Below, in pieces: positions 36,036-45,703 of a stretch of DNA of 64,000 bases (position 1 is the stretch's first letter; every line of letters starts with the position of its first letter). The translations under genes and the position numbers were made by a program. The DNA comes from Desulfobacterales bacterium (GTDB lineage: Bacteria; Desulfobacterota; Desulfobacteria; Desulfobacterales; Desulfosarcinaceae), in contig JACRDD010000002.1 in the NCBI GenBank assembly GCA_016218685.1, forward strand, positions 51,755 through 115,754, written 5' to 3'. The notes under the pieces were generated by a model. The model did not search any database. It saw nothing but the letters and a program-made list of their open reading frames with translations, and was not told the origin of the DNA.

Positions 36036-38372
36036 TTAGAAGCCCTTGAACGGGTTCGGACCCAATGCTTCGATGCTGGCCACGAAATCGTCGACGATCT
36101 TGGGAATCTTGTCGTACTCGTCGATGGCGATTTCGAATTGGCCCACGCGCTCGACTTCCAGGGCCAGGCTGGCCAGGGCCTCGCCGATCTTCTTCATGCG
36201 AATGCCGGCCAGCTCGCTGCCTTTGACGAAGTGGCACTGATAGTCGTCGCCGTGCTTGCAGCCCAGCAGGAAAACGCCGTCCATGCCTTGGGAGAGCGCA
36301 TCCTTGATCCAGATCACGTTCACCGAACCCAGGCAGCGCACCGGGATCAGGCGCACGTCGGCCGAGTAGGAGAGCTTGTTCAAGGCGGCGATATCCAAGG
36401 CCGGCAGGGCGTCGTTTTCGCACACCAGGCCCAGGATACGGTAGGGCGGTTCGGAATAATCGTCGGCCGAAGGCACCTTGACGGCCTTGACCATGGAGCC
36501 GATGCTGTCGACGTTGTAGTCGGCAAAGCCGATGATGCGTTCGGGACAAGCACCCATGCAGGTGCCGCAACGCCGGCAGCGGGTGGGATTGGGCTTGGGC
36601 GTACCCTTGGCATCGTCGTCCAGGGCACCGAAGGGGCACTCCTGGGTGCAGCGTTTGCACTGGGTACAGCGCTGGAAGAAGAAGTCCGGGAAGGTCATGT
36701 CGCCCGAGCGGGGATGAACGGCCACGCCGCGGTTGGTGGAGCTGATGCACTGGATGGCCTTGAGGGCCGCGCCGGTGGCATCTTCCATGGCCTCTTCGGT
36801 GGTCATGCTGCGACGCACGGCGCCGGCGGCATAGATGCCGGTGCGCTGGGTTTCATAGGGAAAGCAGATGAAGTTGGAGTCGCAGTAGCCGTTGAACAGG
36901 CTGATATCCCGGAAGGCCGGGCCCTGGCGGTAGGCCAGGTTGACGACGGGATCGTCTTTGGTGGCCGGCACCATGCCGGCGGCCAGTACGACCATATCGG
37001 CCTTGACCTTGAGTTGCTTGCCGAGCAGCGTGTCGCTGGCTTCGACGATCAAGCCGCCGCCGTTCTTGGACACCTTGAGCACATTGCCCTTGGTCAGGAA
37101 GATGCCCGGGTCCTGCTGAATGCTCTTGTAGAAGTTTTCGTTCAGGCCGGGGGTGCGCATGTGCTGGTAGAAGACATAGGCCTTGCCGTCTTCGTAGTCT
37201 TCGCGCACATACTTGGCTTGCTTGAGGCTCACCAGGCTGGTGACGGCGCCGGCATAGTCGAAGTCGCTGTCGTCCTTGTCCTGTCCCGGGCTCTGCACGA
37301 AGACCACCGACTTGGCCGGCTTGCCGTCCGAGGGGCGCACGATCTTGCCCTTCTTGGCAATGGCTTCGAACTGGGCGTTGGTCACCACGTCCGGGCTCTG
37401 GCCCACGCCCAGATGGGCATACGCCTCGCCCTCGATGGCGTCCGGGCGCCAACCGGCGGCCAGCACCACGGCGCCGAACAGCTCGCCGTTGGGATCGAGG
37501 GTCAGAATGTCGGTGCGACCTTCGTTGAACTCCAGGTATTTCTTGTTCAGGGTTTCGGCGTCCAGCTCCTTGCCGCTCTCATCCACGCGCATTTCGGGGG
37601 GCAGGGGGAAGGGAACGTCGAACTCGATCTTCTCGCCGGGCTTCTTGAAGGTGACCGTGAACTCGCCGGGCTGACCGGCCAAACGGGCCACCAGGGTGTT
37701 GGTCTTGACCGTAATCTTGGGATTGGACTGCACGGCCCGGATCTTGGCGTCGACCACCGGCGGGATCAGCTTGTCGTAGGGATCGGCCGTGGGCAACTGG
37801 GAGCGCCAATTTAGCGCCGCGCCGCCGAGCTGGGCCTCTTTTTCCACGATGGTCACCGCATAGCCGGCCTTGGCCGCATCCAAAGCCGCGCTCAGGCCGG
37901 TGATGCCGCCGCCGATCACCAGGATCTTCTCGGACATCTTCTCCAGCTTGAACGGTTCGGGCAATTTGACCTTCTGCACCCGGGCCATGCCCATGCGCAG
38001 GTAATCCTCGGCCATCATTTGCACGCGGTCGTAATAATCGGCATCGGCCTTCTGCTCGGGCGTCAGGGCCGGGAACTTGTCCCGGGAATGGGACCAGACC
38101 ACGCCTTCGCGCAGGTTGACGCGGTCCACGATGCAGCCGTCGAACCGGAAGGTATCGAAATTCACGCGCCGGGAGCAGGCGGCCAGAATCAGGGTGTTGA
38201 CCCCGCCCGCGATCTCCGCTTTCAAAAACTCGACGCCCGCGGCGCCGCACAGGTTCGGATGGGTTTTGGCGCTATAGCCCTCCTCTTCGGCAACGCCCTT
38301 GATCGCCGCAACGTCCAGGGACTCGCCGATTCCGCAACCTTCGCAGATATACACACCATATTTTTTATCCAT
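36036..38372 (-). CDS. qmoB: quinone-interacting oxidoreductase subunit QmoB
   Basis: A 778-residue HdrA-like flavoprotein of the Qmo complex. The N-terminal domain (YICEGCGIGESLD) precedes an FAD Rossmann fold (VIGGGITGLSAALDAAKAG, about residue 153). Two 4Fe-4S motifs (CTQCKRCTQECPFG about 572 and CRRCGTCMGACPER about 602) are followed by a C-terminal MvhD-like domain (LIPVRCLGSVN to GCKHGDDYQC), which typifies QmoB. The MvhD part suggests a site for extra electron input or bifurcation. It is 10 bp after qmoA. Confidence 0.96.
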   Translation of the reverse strand: MDKKYGVYICEGCGIGESLDVAAIKGVAEEEGYSAKTHPNLCGAAGVEFLKAEIAGGVNTLILAACSRRVNFDTFRFDGCIVDRVNLREGVVWSHSRDKFPALTPEQKADADYYDRVQMMAEDYLRMGMARVQKVKLPEPFKLEKMSEKILVIGGGITGLSAALDAAKAGYAVTIVEKEAQLGGAALNWRSQLPTADPYDKLIPPVVDAKIRAVQSNPKITVKTNTLVARLAGQPGEFTVTFKKPGEKIEFDVPFPLPPEMRVDESGKELDAETLNKKYLEFNEGRTDILTLDPNGELFGAVVLAAGWRPDAIEGEAYAHLGVGQSPDVVTNAQFEAIAKKGKIVRPSDGKPAKSVVFVQSPGQDKDDSDFDYAGAVTSLVSLKQAKYVREDYEDGKAYVFYQHMRTPGLNENFYKSIQQDPGIFLTKGNVLKVSKNGGGLIVEASDTLLGKQLKVKADMVVLAAGMVPATKDDPVVNLAYRQGPAFRDISLFNGYCDSNFICFPYETQRTGIYAAGAVRRSMTTEEAMEDATGAALKAIQCISSTNRGVAVHPRSGDMTFPDFFFQRCTQCKRCTQECPFGALDDDAKGTPKPNPTRCRRCGTCMGACPERIIGFADYNVDSIGSMVKAVKVPSADDYSEPPYRILGLVCENDALPALDIAALNKLSYSADVRLIPVRCLGSVNVIWIKDALSQGMDGVFLLGCKHGDDYQCHFVKGSELAGIRMKKIGEALASLALEVERVGQFEIAIDEYDKIPKIVDDFVASIEALGPNPFKGF

Positions 38373-38382
38373 GGTTGACCTC

Positions 38383-39660
38383 CTACTGCCTTGCCAGGGT
38401 TTGGATGGCCTTCAGGGCCATGCCGGTCGCATTCTGATTGGATGACACCACGTCCGCCGGCTTGTTGGCGCATCCCGCAGCAAACATGCCGCCCTTGTCA
38501 AAGTCATTGATGATGAACCCGTCGGCGTTGAAATTCAGATCCGCCGCCGGCTTGGCGTTGGCGGCCGTGGGCTGCATACCGGTGGCAAGGACCACCATGT
38601 CCACGGTCTGTTTGATCTTCTCGCCGGTCACGGCGTTTTCGGCCGTCACGGTGATGTTCTTGGTGGCGGGATCTTCGCTCACCTCGGCCACTTTGCCTTT
38701 GATGAAGAATACTTTGTCATCGGCCTTGATGGCCTTGTAGAACTTCTCGTAGCGTTGGCCGGGAGCGCGCAGGTCGATGTAGAAGATGTAGATCTTGGCT
38801 TCCGGGTAGCGCGCGCGGACATAGGTGGCCTGCTTCAGGGAGGCCATGCAGCAGATATAGGAGCAGTAGGGCAGGTGGTTCTGGTCCCGGGAGCCGGCGC
38901 ACTGCACGAAGGCGATGCTCTGGGGCGCCTTGTCGTCCGAGGGCCGGGCGATGATGCCCTTGGTGGGCCCGTTGGGGGCGGCCAAACGCTCCATCATCAT
39001 GTTGGTGATAATATTGTCGTACTGGCCGAAGCCCAGGTTGTCGATCTTGCGGGCGTCATAGGGTTCCCAACCGGTGGCCCACACCACGGCGCCGGCTTGC
39101 AGGGTCATGCTCTTGGGCTGCATTTCCAGATCGATGGCGTCATACTTGCAGGCCTCTTTGGCTTTCTGGGCGTCGGCCGTGCCGATGATCTGCTTGGAGA
39201 GAATATAGCGGGCCGGGAAGGCCATCTCGAACGGCAGGTGGGCGCCCTTCTTGGTGCCCATGCCGAAGTTGAACTCGTCGTTGATCTCGGTGGTGCACGC
39301 TTCGGCGCAGGCGCCGCAGCAGGTGCACTTCTCGTTAACGTAGCGCGGATTGAGCTTTACCGTCACGTTGTAGCTGCCCGGGCCGCCCTCGACCTTTTCC
39401 ACTTCCGCCAGGGTGAACACCTTGATGCGGGGGTTGTCTTTGATGCGGCGGAAGTTGATCTCCAGGCCGCAGGTGGGCGGGCACAGCTTGGGGAAATACT
39501 GATTGAGCTGAGACACGCGTCCGCCCAAGTAGGGGTTTTTCTCCACCAGGTAGACTTCGTACCCCACTTCGGCGGCCTCGATGGCCGTGGTCAGGCCGCT
39601 GATGCCGCCGCCAACCACCACGATGCTTCCATTTGCGGGGGCCTTGTTTTCACTTGTCAT
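38383..39660 (-). CDS. qmoA: quinone-interacting oxidoreductase subunit QmoA
   Basis: A 425-residue HdrA-like soluble flavoprotein. FAD-binding motif VVVGGGISGLTTAIEAAEVG (about residues 14-33), the HdrA-type LCPPTCGLEINFRR, and a 4Fe-4S motif CTCCGACAEAC (about 112-122). QmoA contacts AprBA and feeds it electrons. ATG 39660 has GGAGG upstream; the open frame continues to 39849 but the extra 63 codons look non-coding. A 305-bp gap with a terminator separates it from aprA. Confidence 0.96.
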   Translation of the reverse strand: MTSENKAPANGSIVVVGGGISGLTTAIEAAEVGYEVYLVEKNPYLGGRVSQLNQYFPKLCPPTCGLEINFRRIKDNPRIKVFTLAEVEKVEGGPGSYNVTVKLNPRYVNEKCTCCGACAEACTTEINDEFNFGMGTKKGAHLPFEMAFPARYILSKQIIGTADAQKAKEACKYDAIDLEMQPKSMTLQAGAVVWATGWEPYDARKIDNLGFGQYDNIITNMMMERLAAPNGPTKGIIARPSDDKAPQSIAFVQCAGSRDQNHLPYCSYICCMASLKQATYVRARYPEAKIYIFYIDLRAPGQRYEKFYKAIKADDKVFFIKGKVAEVSEDPATKNITVTAENAVTGEKIKQTVDMVVLATGMQPTAANAKPAADLNFNADGFIINDFDKGGMFAAGCANKPADVVSSNQNATGMALKAIQTLARQ

Positions 39661-39890
39661 GCTATCCCTCCGTACATTCTGAATTTGGCAGAAGCAGTTC
39701 CCATTGTCCGCTAAAAAGACCGGAATCCGCTTCAAGAAGATGTTTTCGTGCCGACCGCGCGCCGTGGCGGTCAGGCGATACCCTTGGATCTTTGATCTTG
39801 AATCGTGCAGCCGGAACCTGGAGCCGCGGGTTCCAGATGCCGGCTTCACGCTTCAAAGCCGGACGATAGGGTGATCGCCTGCGCCGTTTA
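39661..39890 (-). other. aprA-qmoA intergenic leader
   Basis: About 230 bp between the terminator hairpin and the qmoA start. It may hold a secondary promoter for qmoABC. I could not identify a convincing -35/-10 pair; no gene is supported. Confidence 0.4.
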
Positions 39891-39925
39891 ATAAAAACCT
39901 CCAGGCGCGCGAGGCGCCTGGAGGT
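39891..39925 (-). terminator. terminator/attenuator between aprA and qmoA
   Basis: On the minus strand an 11-bp perfect stem (CCTCCAGGCGC with its complement, 39898-39924, 5-nt loop) is followed by TTTTTATT. It should stop much of the aprBA transcript, so AprBA would be made in excess of Qmo unless qmoABC has its own promoter. Confidence 0.9.
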
Positions 39926-39965
39926 ATAAAGTGTCAGCGCTTAACTTCTAACCGACACGCGCCCA

Positions 39966-41942
39966 TTACGGGATGATCTTGATGTAGTCTTTTTTGAAAA
40001 CGGACCATTCTTTCTTCGCCGGGTCGAACTTGGAGTTGACGAAGCAGAACCAGTTCTTGTCATCCTGTCCGGGGAAATCGGCCTGATAGTAGAAGCCCGG
40101 ATAACGGGTCTCTTTACGGAACTGGATGTGACGCAGGTGAGATTCCACCGTCCAGATGCGGTGTTCGATCTCCCAGGCGCGCATCAGTTCGTGCAGGTCG
40201 CCGGCAGCCATCTTGGCGCAGTCTTCGCGCATGGTCTTGAGCAGATCCATGACCACTTCCAGCATCTTGCTGCTGGTCTGGTAGTAGGTCGCCGTGCCGG
40301 CACCGTACTCATGGGTGGCCTTCATCAACCGATACATCATGCCATTGGGTTTGATGTAGTTGGGGTTGATGTTCTCGGCCGTGGTGTAGGCGCAGTGATC
40401 CAGATAGGTGCGAACCGGTTTGTAAACCATATCCACCAATTCGGCCTTGGACTGCTTCAGGGTCGGTTTGAAATCGGCAAAGTCCTTGGCATAGCGCACC
40501 ATCTGCTTGGCGGCCATACGACCTTCGGCATGGGAACCGGAGGAGAACTTGTGACCGGAGCAACCCACGCCGTCGCCGGAGGTGAACAGACCGTTGACGG
40601 TGGTCATGCGGTTGTAAACCTTGCCATTGGGGGCTTTAATCTTGTAGGAATCCGGCACCCAGGGGAAATCCGGACCGGAGGTCCACAGACCGCAGCAACC
40701 GGAGTGGGAACCCAGCAGGTACGGCTCGGTGGGCATAACTTCGGAATTCTTCTTCTCCGGCTCGCAATCCTGGGCGCACCACAGGTTGGCCTGGCCGCAG
40801 GTCATGTCCAGGAAGTCTTCCCAAGCTTCGGACTCGAGGTGCTTGAGCTCTTTCTTGTCCATGGTCTTGCCCAAGGCTGCCAGAGCGGACACGGTGTCCA
40901 TGATGATCGGGCCGCGGCCGGCTTTCATCTCGAACAGCATGAGATGGTTGCGCAGACAGGTCGGGGTGATGGCGGCGGTGCCGTACGGAGCGTAGTTCTC
41001 CAACTCTTTCTTGGCGGCGTCGCTGGCGGCGAAGTTCTCGCCCAGGCCGTTGAGGGTCTTGGCCTTGAAGAGCAGGAACCAGGCACCCACGGGGCCGTAA
41101 CCGTCTTTGAAACGAGCCGGCGTGAAACGGTTTTCCATCATGGAAAGTTCGGCACCGACCTTCATGCACATGGTGTAGGTGGAACCTGCGTTCCAAACCG
41201 GGTACCAGGCGCGGCCTTTGCCTTCGCCGACCGAACGGGGCTGATAGATGTTCACAGCGCCGCCGCAGGCGACCATCATGGTTTTGCATTTGATGATGTA
41301 AACTTTGTTCTCGCGCACCGAGAAACCAACGGCGCCGGCGATCGTGTTCGGCTTGTTGGCATCCAGCAGCAGCTCGACGATGAAGCAACGCTCGATGATG
41401 TTGTCGGTCCCGAGGGCTTTCTTCGCCGCTTCGGCCACAACGCGCTTGTAGGACTCGCCGTTGATCATGATCTGCCATTTACCGGTGCGAACCGGCTTGG
41501 CGCCTTTCTTCAAGGTGCCCATGGCCTGGCCTTTTTTGCCGTCGAGGTTTTTGCCTTCGGCGGATTTTTTCCAGATCGGCAGGCCCCACTCTTCGAACAG
41601 GTGCACGGAGTCATCCACGTGGCAGCCCAGGTCGTAGATCAAATCTTCGCGAACCAGACCCATCAGGTCGTTGCGCACCATGCGAACGTAATCTTCCGGA
41701 GAGTTTTCGCCGACGTAGGTATTGATGGCGGAAAGGCCCTGGGCCACGGCGCCGGAACGCTCCATGGCGGCTTTGTCGCACAGCAGGACGGTCTGGCCGG
41801 GCTGCAACCATTTTTTGATTTCAAACGCGGTACCGCAAGCAGCCATGCCGCCGCCCACGATAAGGATGTCGACTTCTTTTTCAACGACTTCAGGATCCCG
41901 TACGGCTTTGAGTTCACCCGCAGGCTTATTCGGTAATGCCAT
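39966..41942 (-). CDS. aprA: adenylylsulfate reductase, alpha subunit
   Basis: A 658-residue FAD-containing subunit that reduces APS to sulfite and AMP, the second step of sulfate respiration. VDILIVGGGMAACGTAFEIK (about residues 25-44) is the FAD-binding start of the fumarate-reductase-like fold. RFTPARFKDGYGPVGAWFLLFKA and NHLMLFEMKAGRGPIIMDT carry conserved Arg and His of the APS site. Length and C-terminus (KPDYIKIIP-like DYIKIIP) are typical. GGAGGTTAG precedes the start; it is 57 bp after aprB. Confidence 0.98.
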   Translation of the reverse strand: MALPNKPAGELKAVRDPEVVEKEVDILIVGGGMAACGTAFEIKKWLQPGQTVLLCDKAAMERSGAVAQGLSAINTYVGENSPEDYVRMVRNDLMGLVREDLIYDLGCHVDDSVHLFEEWGLPIWKKSAEGKNLDGKKGQAMGTLKKGAKPVRTGKWQIMINGESYKRVVAEAAKKALGTDNIIERCFIVELLLDANKPNTIAGAVGFSVRENKVYIIKCKTMMVACGGAVNIYQPRSVGEGKGRAWYPVWNAGSTYTMCMKVGAELSMMENRFTPARFKDGYGPVGAWFLLFKAKTLNGLGENFAASDAAKKELENYAPYGTAAITPTCLRNHLMLFEMKAGRGPIIMDTVSALAALGKTMDKKELKHLESEAWEDFLDMTCGQANLWCAQDCEPEKKNSEVMPTEPYLLGSHSGCCGLWTSGPDFPWVPDSYKIKAPNGKVYNRMTTVNGLFTSGDGVGCSGHKFSSGSHAEGRMAAKQMVRYAKDFADFKPTLKQSKAELVDMVYKPVRTYLDHCAYTTAENINPNYIKPNGMMYRLMKATHEYGAGTATYYQTSSKMLEVVMDLLKTMREDCAKMAAGDLHELMRAWEIEHRIWTVESHLRHIQFRKETRYPGFYYQADFPGQDDKNWFCFVNSKFDPAKKEWSVFKKDYIKIIP

Positions 41943-41999
41943 ATCTAACCTCCTAAAAGATATTTCGAAGTATATGGTTCAATGATTCAAATGGCCGCC

Positions 42000-42434
42000 T
42001 TAAACGGTCTTCGGCGAAGGAATCTTGTAGCCGTCGGCTTCCTCGGTGGACAGCAGTTGGCTTTCCAGATCCTTGCCCTTCAGGCTTTCGTAGGCATTGG
42101 CGGCGCCTTCGGGAGTGGTACGGATGGGGAACTTAAAGCGTTTGATGAGTCCGTTGCGGAACTTGCAGGTCCACATGACGTCTTCGGTACCCATCATGGG
42201 CATGATCGAGCTTCCCAGGGGCACGAAGTCGGCATAGCCGCGCACTTCGATGGCCTGCGTGGGGCAGATCTTGACGCAAGAGAAGCATTCCCAGCACTGA
42301 TCCGGCTCCTGATTGTAAGCCTTCATGGCGGTGGGATCGAGGACCATCAGGTCGTTGGGGCAAATGTACATGCAAGCGGTCTTGTCGCCACCCTTGCATC
42401 CGTCACATTTCTCCTGAATGACAAAACTTGGCAT
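42000..42434 (-). CDS. aprB: adenylylsulfate reductase, beta subunit
   Basis: A 144-residue ferredoxin-like subunit with two 4Fe-4S clusters: Cys10, 13, 21, 25 and Cys47, 50, 53, 57 (CWECFSCVKICP). The longer spacing between the second and third Cys of the first set is the AprB hallmark. It carries electrons from Qmo to the FAD of AprA. The C-terminal tail wraps around AprA in known structures. The start follows AGGAGG. It is the first gene of the operon. Confidence 0.98.
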   Translation of the reverse strand: MPSFVIQEKCDGCKGGDKTACMYICPNDLMVLDPTAMKAYNQEPDQCWECFSCVKICPTQAIEVRGYADFVPLGSSIMPMMGTEDVMWTCKFRNGLIKRFKFPIRTTPEGAANAYESLKGKDLESQLLSTEEADGYKIPSPKTV

Positions 42435-42539
42435 TTACTATTCCTCCTAGGTTTGGTTACTTGAATTCAACCAATTAACGCCACATAAAAATCGATGACA
42501 ATGTCCGTGTTGTTTCGACACCCCCCTTCATATTTGGTT

Positions 42540-42618
42540 GTCCGATGGCTTGACGGATCGGACTATTCTAATAAGGAAAACCCTTGGATCGCCGTTAGGG
42601 TGGCGCTGTTTCCGCGCC
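42540..42618 (-). promoter_or_regulatory. hairpins in the aprB leader
   Basis: GTCCGAT at 42540-42546 pairs with ATCGGAC at 42557-42563, and GGCGC at 42602-42606 with GCGCC at 42614-42618. Both lie within the predicted 245-nt leader. Neither has a T-run on the minus strand. They could stabilise a highly expressed mRNA. Confidence 0.4.
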
Positions 42619-42680
42619 GAAACCGTAAATGTGCTGCGTGCAAAATCTTATATAAAATCAGTTGGTTATAAACAAAATAA

Positions 42681-42716
42681 GGTATGATGAATACCATTGT
42701 GGCCCCCCCTTGTCAA
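42681..42716 (-). promoter_or_regulatory. candidate aprBA promoter with GGTAT-N5-ATACC operator
   Basis: On the minus strand TTGACA (42711-42716), a 17-bp spacer and TATTCA (42688-42693). The inverted repeat GGTAT-N5-ATACC (42681-42695) overlaps the -10. The transcript would start near 42681. The rest of the 461-bp divergent gap to 42896 shows no gene. Confidence 0.55.
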
Positions 42717-42895
42717 TGATTTTTCGGGGGGCGCTTTCGCATTAGAAGAGATCCCTCGACCGCTTCCGGCGCGGGTTTCAACATATGGCCGAGCTCGCCA
42801 AGGAGAACACAACATCTGGTACTTTGGACACCGAGCGATTCTATGCCGCACCCCCTTTTTGACATTCGCCCCAAAGGCCGGTATGGAACCGGGCC

Positions 42896-43651
42896 ATGAA
42901 TACTGAACCCAATTCCCTGGAACCGGAACCCGAACTCGTCGCGCTGTCCCCGCAAGAGCGTTTTCAATTTTCCTGCGGGCCGGGCATATCATGCTTTAAC
43001 CATTGTTGCCAGGATTTGATCCAGGCCCTCACGCCTTACAACGTCTTGGGCCTCAGGCGGCACCTGAAGCTCGCCTGGCCCCATTTTCTGGAGCAACACG
43101 CCGTCCTGTACGCAGGGCCCGACACCGGCCTGCCGGTGGTTTCCCTGCGCTTTGCCCCGAGCCGGGGGCGGCGCTGTCCCTTCGTCACACCCCAAGGGTG
43201 CAGCGTCTATTCTGCCCGGCCCACCTCCTGCCGGCTCTATCCCGTGGCCCGGGCACTGCAGCGCTCGCGCCAGGACGGCCGGCTCAGCGAGCACTTTGCC
43301 CTGGTCAAGGAGGCCCATTGCCGCGGCTTCGGCCACGGTCCAGCCATGACCGTTCATGAATGGATCGACGGCCAAGGCGCCCGGGAAGGGCTGGAGGCCT
43401 CGGATCGCCTGATGGAACTCATCGCGCTGAAGAATCGATTGCGACCCGGCCGTCTTGCCCCGGAAGAAGAACAATGGGTGGTGATGGCGTTTTACGACTT
43501 GGAGCTGCTCAAGCAAGAAGCGGCCGCCGGCCGTCTCAAGGGCCTTGCCGCGCAACCGCCATCTTCCCTACCCGACGCCGGAGACGATTACGCCTGGCTG
43601 AATTGGGGGTTGGCATGGCTTCAACGGGCCCTTTTCGGCGAGGCGCGCTGA
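42896..43651 (+). CDS. YkgJ-family cysteine-cluster protein
   Basis: A 251-residue protein of the YkgJ/Fli family, predicted to bind zinc or an iron-sulfur cluster. Cys pattern: FSCGPGISCFNHCC (about residues 26-39), CPFVTPQGCSVYSARPTSCRLYP (two runs about 94-116) and a later HCRGF. The conserved Y-x-x-R-P-x-x-C-R motif is present. The C-terminal helical region is variable in the family. Cellular role unknown; copies are common in sulfate reducers. It runs divergently from aprB. Confidence 0.85.
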   Translation: MNTEPNSLEPEPELVALSPQERFQFSCGPGISCFNHCCQDLIQALTPYNVLGLRRHLKLAWPHFLEQHAVLYAGPDTGLPVVSLRFAPSRGRRCPFVTPQGCSVYSARPTSCRLYPVARALQRSRQDGRLSEHFALVKEAHCRGFGHGPAMTVHEWIDGQGAREGLEASDRLMELIALKNRLRPGRLAPEEEQWVVMAFYDLELLKQEAAAGRLKGLAAQPPSSLPDAGDDYAWLNWGLAWLQRALFGEAR

Positions 43652-43777
43652 GGGGCGATGCCGCTTGTTAAAGCGGTTTGGATCTTTCGGAAAGAGGATT
43701 GGGCCAGGGCGCGCCGGCCTGGATTTGAAGAGATCAGGGCTGGCTGGAATTCTGTTATGTCGCTGGGAACGGGTCGC

Positions 43778-45640
43778 TCACTTGACCCGCTGCAGATGGC
43801 CGGCCGGCCGGACGTCGGTGGCGGACAGGTCCGCCGGTGGCAAAGCGGGGGTCACGCGGTTGCGGCCGCTGGCCTTGGATTGGTAGAGCGCCGTGTCGGC
43901 CAGTTGAACCAACGTCTCCACCCCCTCGATAGCGGCATCGGGCGCCAGGTGGGCGACACCGATGCTGACCGTGATCTTCAAGATCAAATCATGGTCCACG
44001 ATGGGCGTAGCTTCGACTTTGGCGCGAATCCGTTCGGCAACGACGATGGCCCCGGGCAGGTCCGTTTCCGGCAGCACGACGAAAAACTCTTCGCCCCCAT
44101 ACCGCGCCGCGTGGTCGCTCATCTGGCGCAAGGCGCCCTGGATGCAGCCCGCCAACACCTGCAGGCAGCGATCTCCGCTCAAATGGCCATGCACATCGTT
44201 GACGCGCTTGAAGTGGTCCACGTCGATCAACAGCACCGCCAGATGGTGGCCATAGCGCCGGCTGCGCGCCCACTCCCGCTCGAGCAACCCGTCCAGGAAA
44301 CGCCGGTTGCGCAGGCCGGTGAGCTGGTCGGTGTCGCTGAGTTCCTGCAACCGCAGGTTGACCTTTTCCAACGCTTCGGTGCGCTCCTGCACGCGCTGCT
44401 CCAGAATCTCGTTGGCTCTCATCTGGGTTTCCAGGGCCACCGATTGGGCTTCGTAACGCAGTCGGCGCTCCACGTTGATGCGCTCGGCCAGGGCGAAAGA
44501 CAAGAGCAAGACCTCCAGGGAAGATCCGATTTGGGTGGCATGCTCCGTAAATGTATTGGCGGGCATCAAGTTGAACTTGCTCAGGGCCAGCAGGATGCCG
44601 CCGCTCAACATGGCGACCCAGGCGATACAGTAATATTTGGCCATGGGTTCGCCCTTTTTCCAGGTGTAGCCGCCCATGACCAAGCCCAGGAGGCAGGCGA
44701 CGCTCGCCAGCGGAATCAACGTGATGATATTCAGCTTGTAGGAAAATAGAAAAGCGCCGGCCATCATCCCCCCGCCCAGGATCACGCACACCAGGGCCAG
44801 GCGGTTGAGGGCCAGCGAATACTGCGCCAGCGATAGAAATCGGCGGGTGAACAGCAGACCGAACACCACCACGCCGGCCAGGAACACGATGATCGCCTGA
44901 TCGTTCCACTGGGTCAGGCTGGGCCACAAATACTGAAAAGCGTACCCCCCCAGACTGGCCAGAAACAGCGCCATGCAGGCCACGGTCAGCACGTAATAGA
45001 GGTAAACCCGTTCGCCCAACCCGAAATAGATCAATAGATTGTATAGCGCGATGACCAACATGGTGCCGAAATAGAGGCCATTGATCATGATGCGCGTGTT
45101 GTTGAAATCGAAGAACTCGCTCTCCTCCCACAAGGTCATGGGGGCCTGTATCGCGCTGGACGAGCGCAGGCGCAAATAGAGGGTCACCTGTTCGCCCGGC
45201 TGTAAGGTCAGGGGCACGATGAAATAGCGGTGTTTGACCGGGCGCATCCTGAATGGCAGCTTGTCCCCCATTTGGAACTGCTCGATCCGGCCATCCGCAT
45301 GCACAATGGCCACATCCACATAATCGAGCACGGCATAGGCAATCTCCAGCAGGCGCTTGCTGCTTTCAGGCAACTGGGATCGCAACCGCAGCTTCAGCCA
45401 CCAGGTGGAAGGGCTGTATCCGCGGTTAAAGGCCCCGCTCCCCCCCGGCTGCCAGGGGAGTCGATCGTCCTGGAGCAGTTGCTCGAAAGTTCTCTCCCCG
45501 GCTGGATCTTCAATAAACTCGACGTACTGATCCATAGCCAGGCGCGGCATCAGGGGCGTCACCGTGCCCACCGCCGCCTGGGCATGCGCCCATGCGGCCC
45601 ACAGACAGATCGGCAACACGGCCAAATAGCGAAGCAGCAT
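43778..45640 (-). CDS. 7TMR-DISM diguanylate cyclase
   Basis: A 620-residue membrane signalling protein. Signal peptide, extracellular 7TMR-DISMED2 domain (about residues 30-175), seven transmembrane helices (about 185-400), a short coiled coil (about 405-450), then a GGDEF domain (about 455-605). The active-site signature is RYGGEEFFVV, a functional GGEEF, so it should make cyclic di-GMP. The inhibitory RxxD site is not evident at the usual place (PETDLPGA is nearby downstream). Start preceded by AAGGAGGAG. Ligand likely a carbohydrate or other small molecule, as for this sensor class. Confidence 0.92.
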   Translation of the reverse strand: MLLRYLAVLPICLWAAWAHAQAAVGTVTPLMPRLAMDQYVEFIEDPAGERTFEQLLQDDRLPWQPGGSGAFNRGYSPSTWWLKLRLRSQLPESSKRLLEIAYAVLDYVDVAIVHADGRIEQFQMGDKLPFRMRPVKHRYFIVPLTLQPGEQVTLYLRLRSSSAIQAPMTLWEESEFFDFNNTRIMINGLYFGTMLVIALYNLLIYFGLGERVYLYYVLTVACMALFLASLGGYAFQYLWPSLTQWNDQAIIVFLAGVVVFGLLFTRRFLSLAQYSLALNRLALVCVILGGGMMAGAFLFSYKLNIITLIPLASVACLLGLVMGGYTWKKGEPMAKYYCIAWVAMLSGGILLALSKFNLMPANTFTEHATQIGSSLEVLLLSFALAERINVERRLRYEAQSVALETQMRANEILEQRVQERTEALEKVNLRLQELSDTDQLTGLRNRRFLDGLLEREWARSRRYGHHLAVLLIDVDHFKRVNDVHGHLSGDRCLQVLAGCIQGALRQMSDHAARYGGEEFFVVLPETDLPGAIVVAERIRAKVEATPIVDHDLILKITVSIGVAHLAPDAAIEGVETLVQLADTALYQSKASGRNRVTPALPPADLSATDVRPAGHLQRVK

Positions 45641-45674
45641 GCTCCTCCTTTTTCACAGGAAACCGCTCGTAGGC

Positions 45675-45703
45675 GACCCCCGCCGAATCGTCGGTCGCGG
45701 GTC
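45675..45703 (-). promoter_or_regulatory. hairpin in the diguanylate-cyclase leader
   Basis: On the minus strand GACCCGC, then CCGA-CGAT-TCGG, then a closing GGGGTC form a stable hairpin 35 bases before the start codon. The remainder of the 394-bp gap to 46035 shows no supported gene. I could not match the leader to the conserved core of known cyclic di-GMP riboswitches. Confidence 0.4.
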
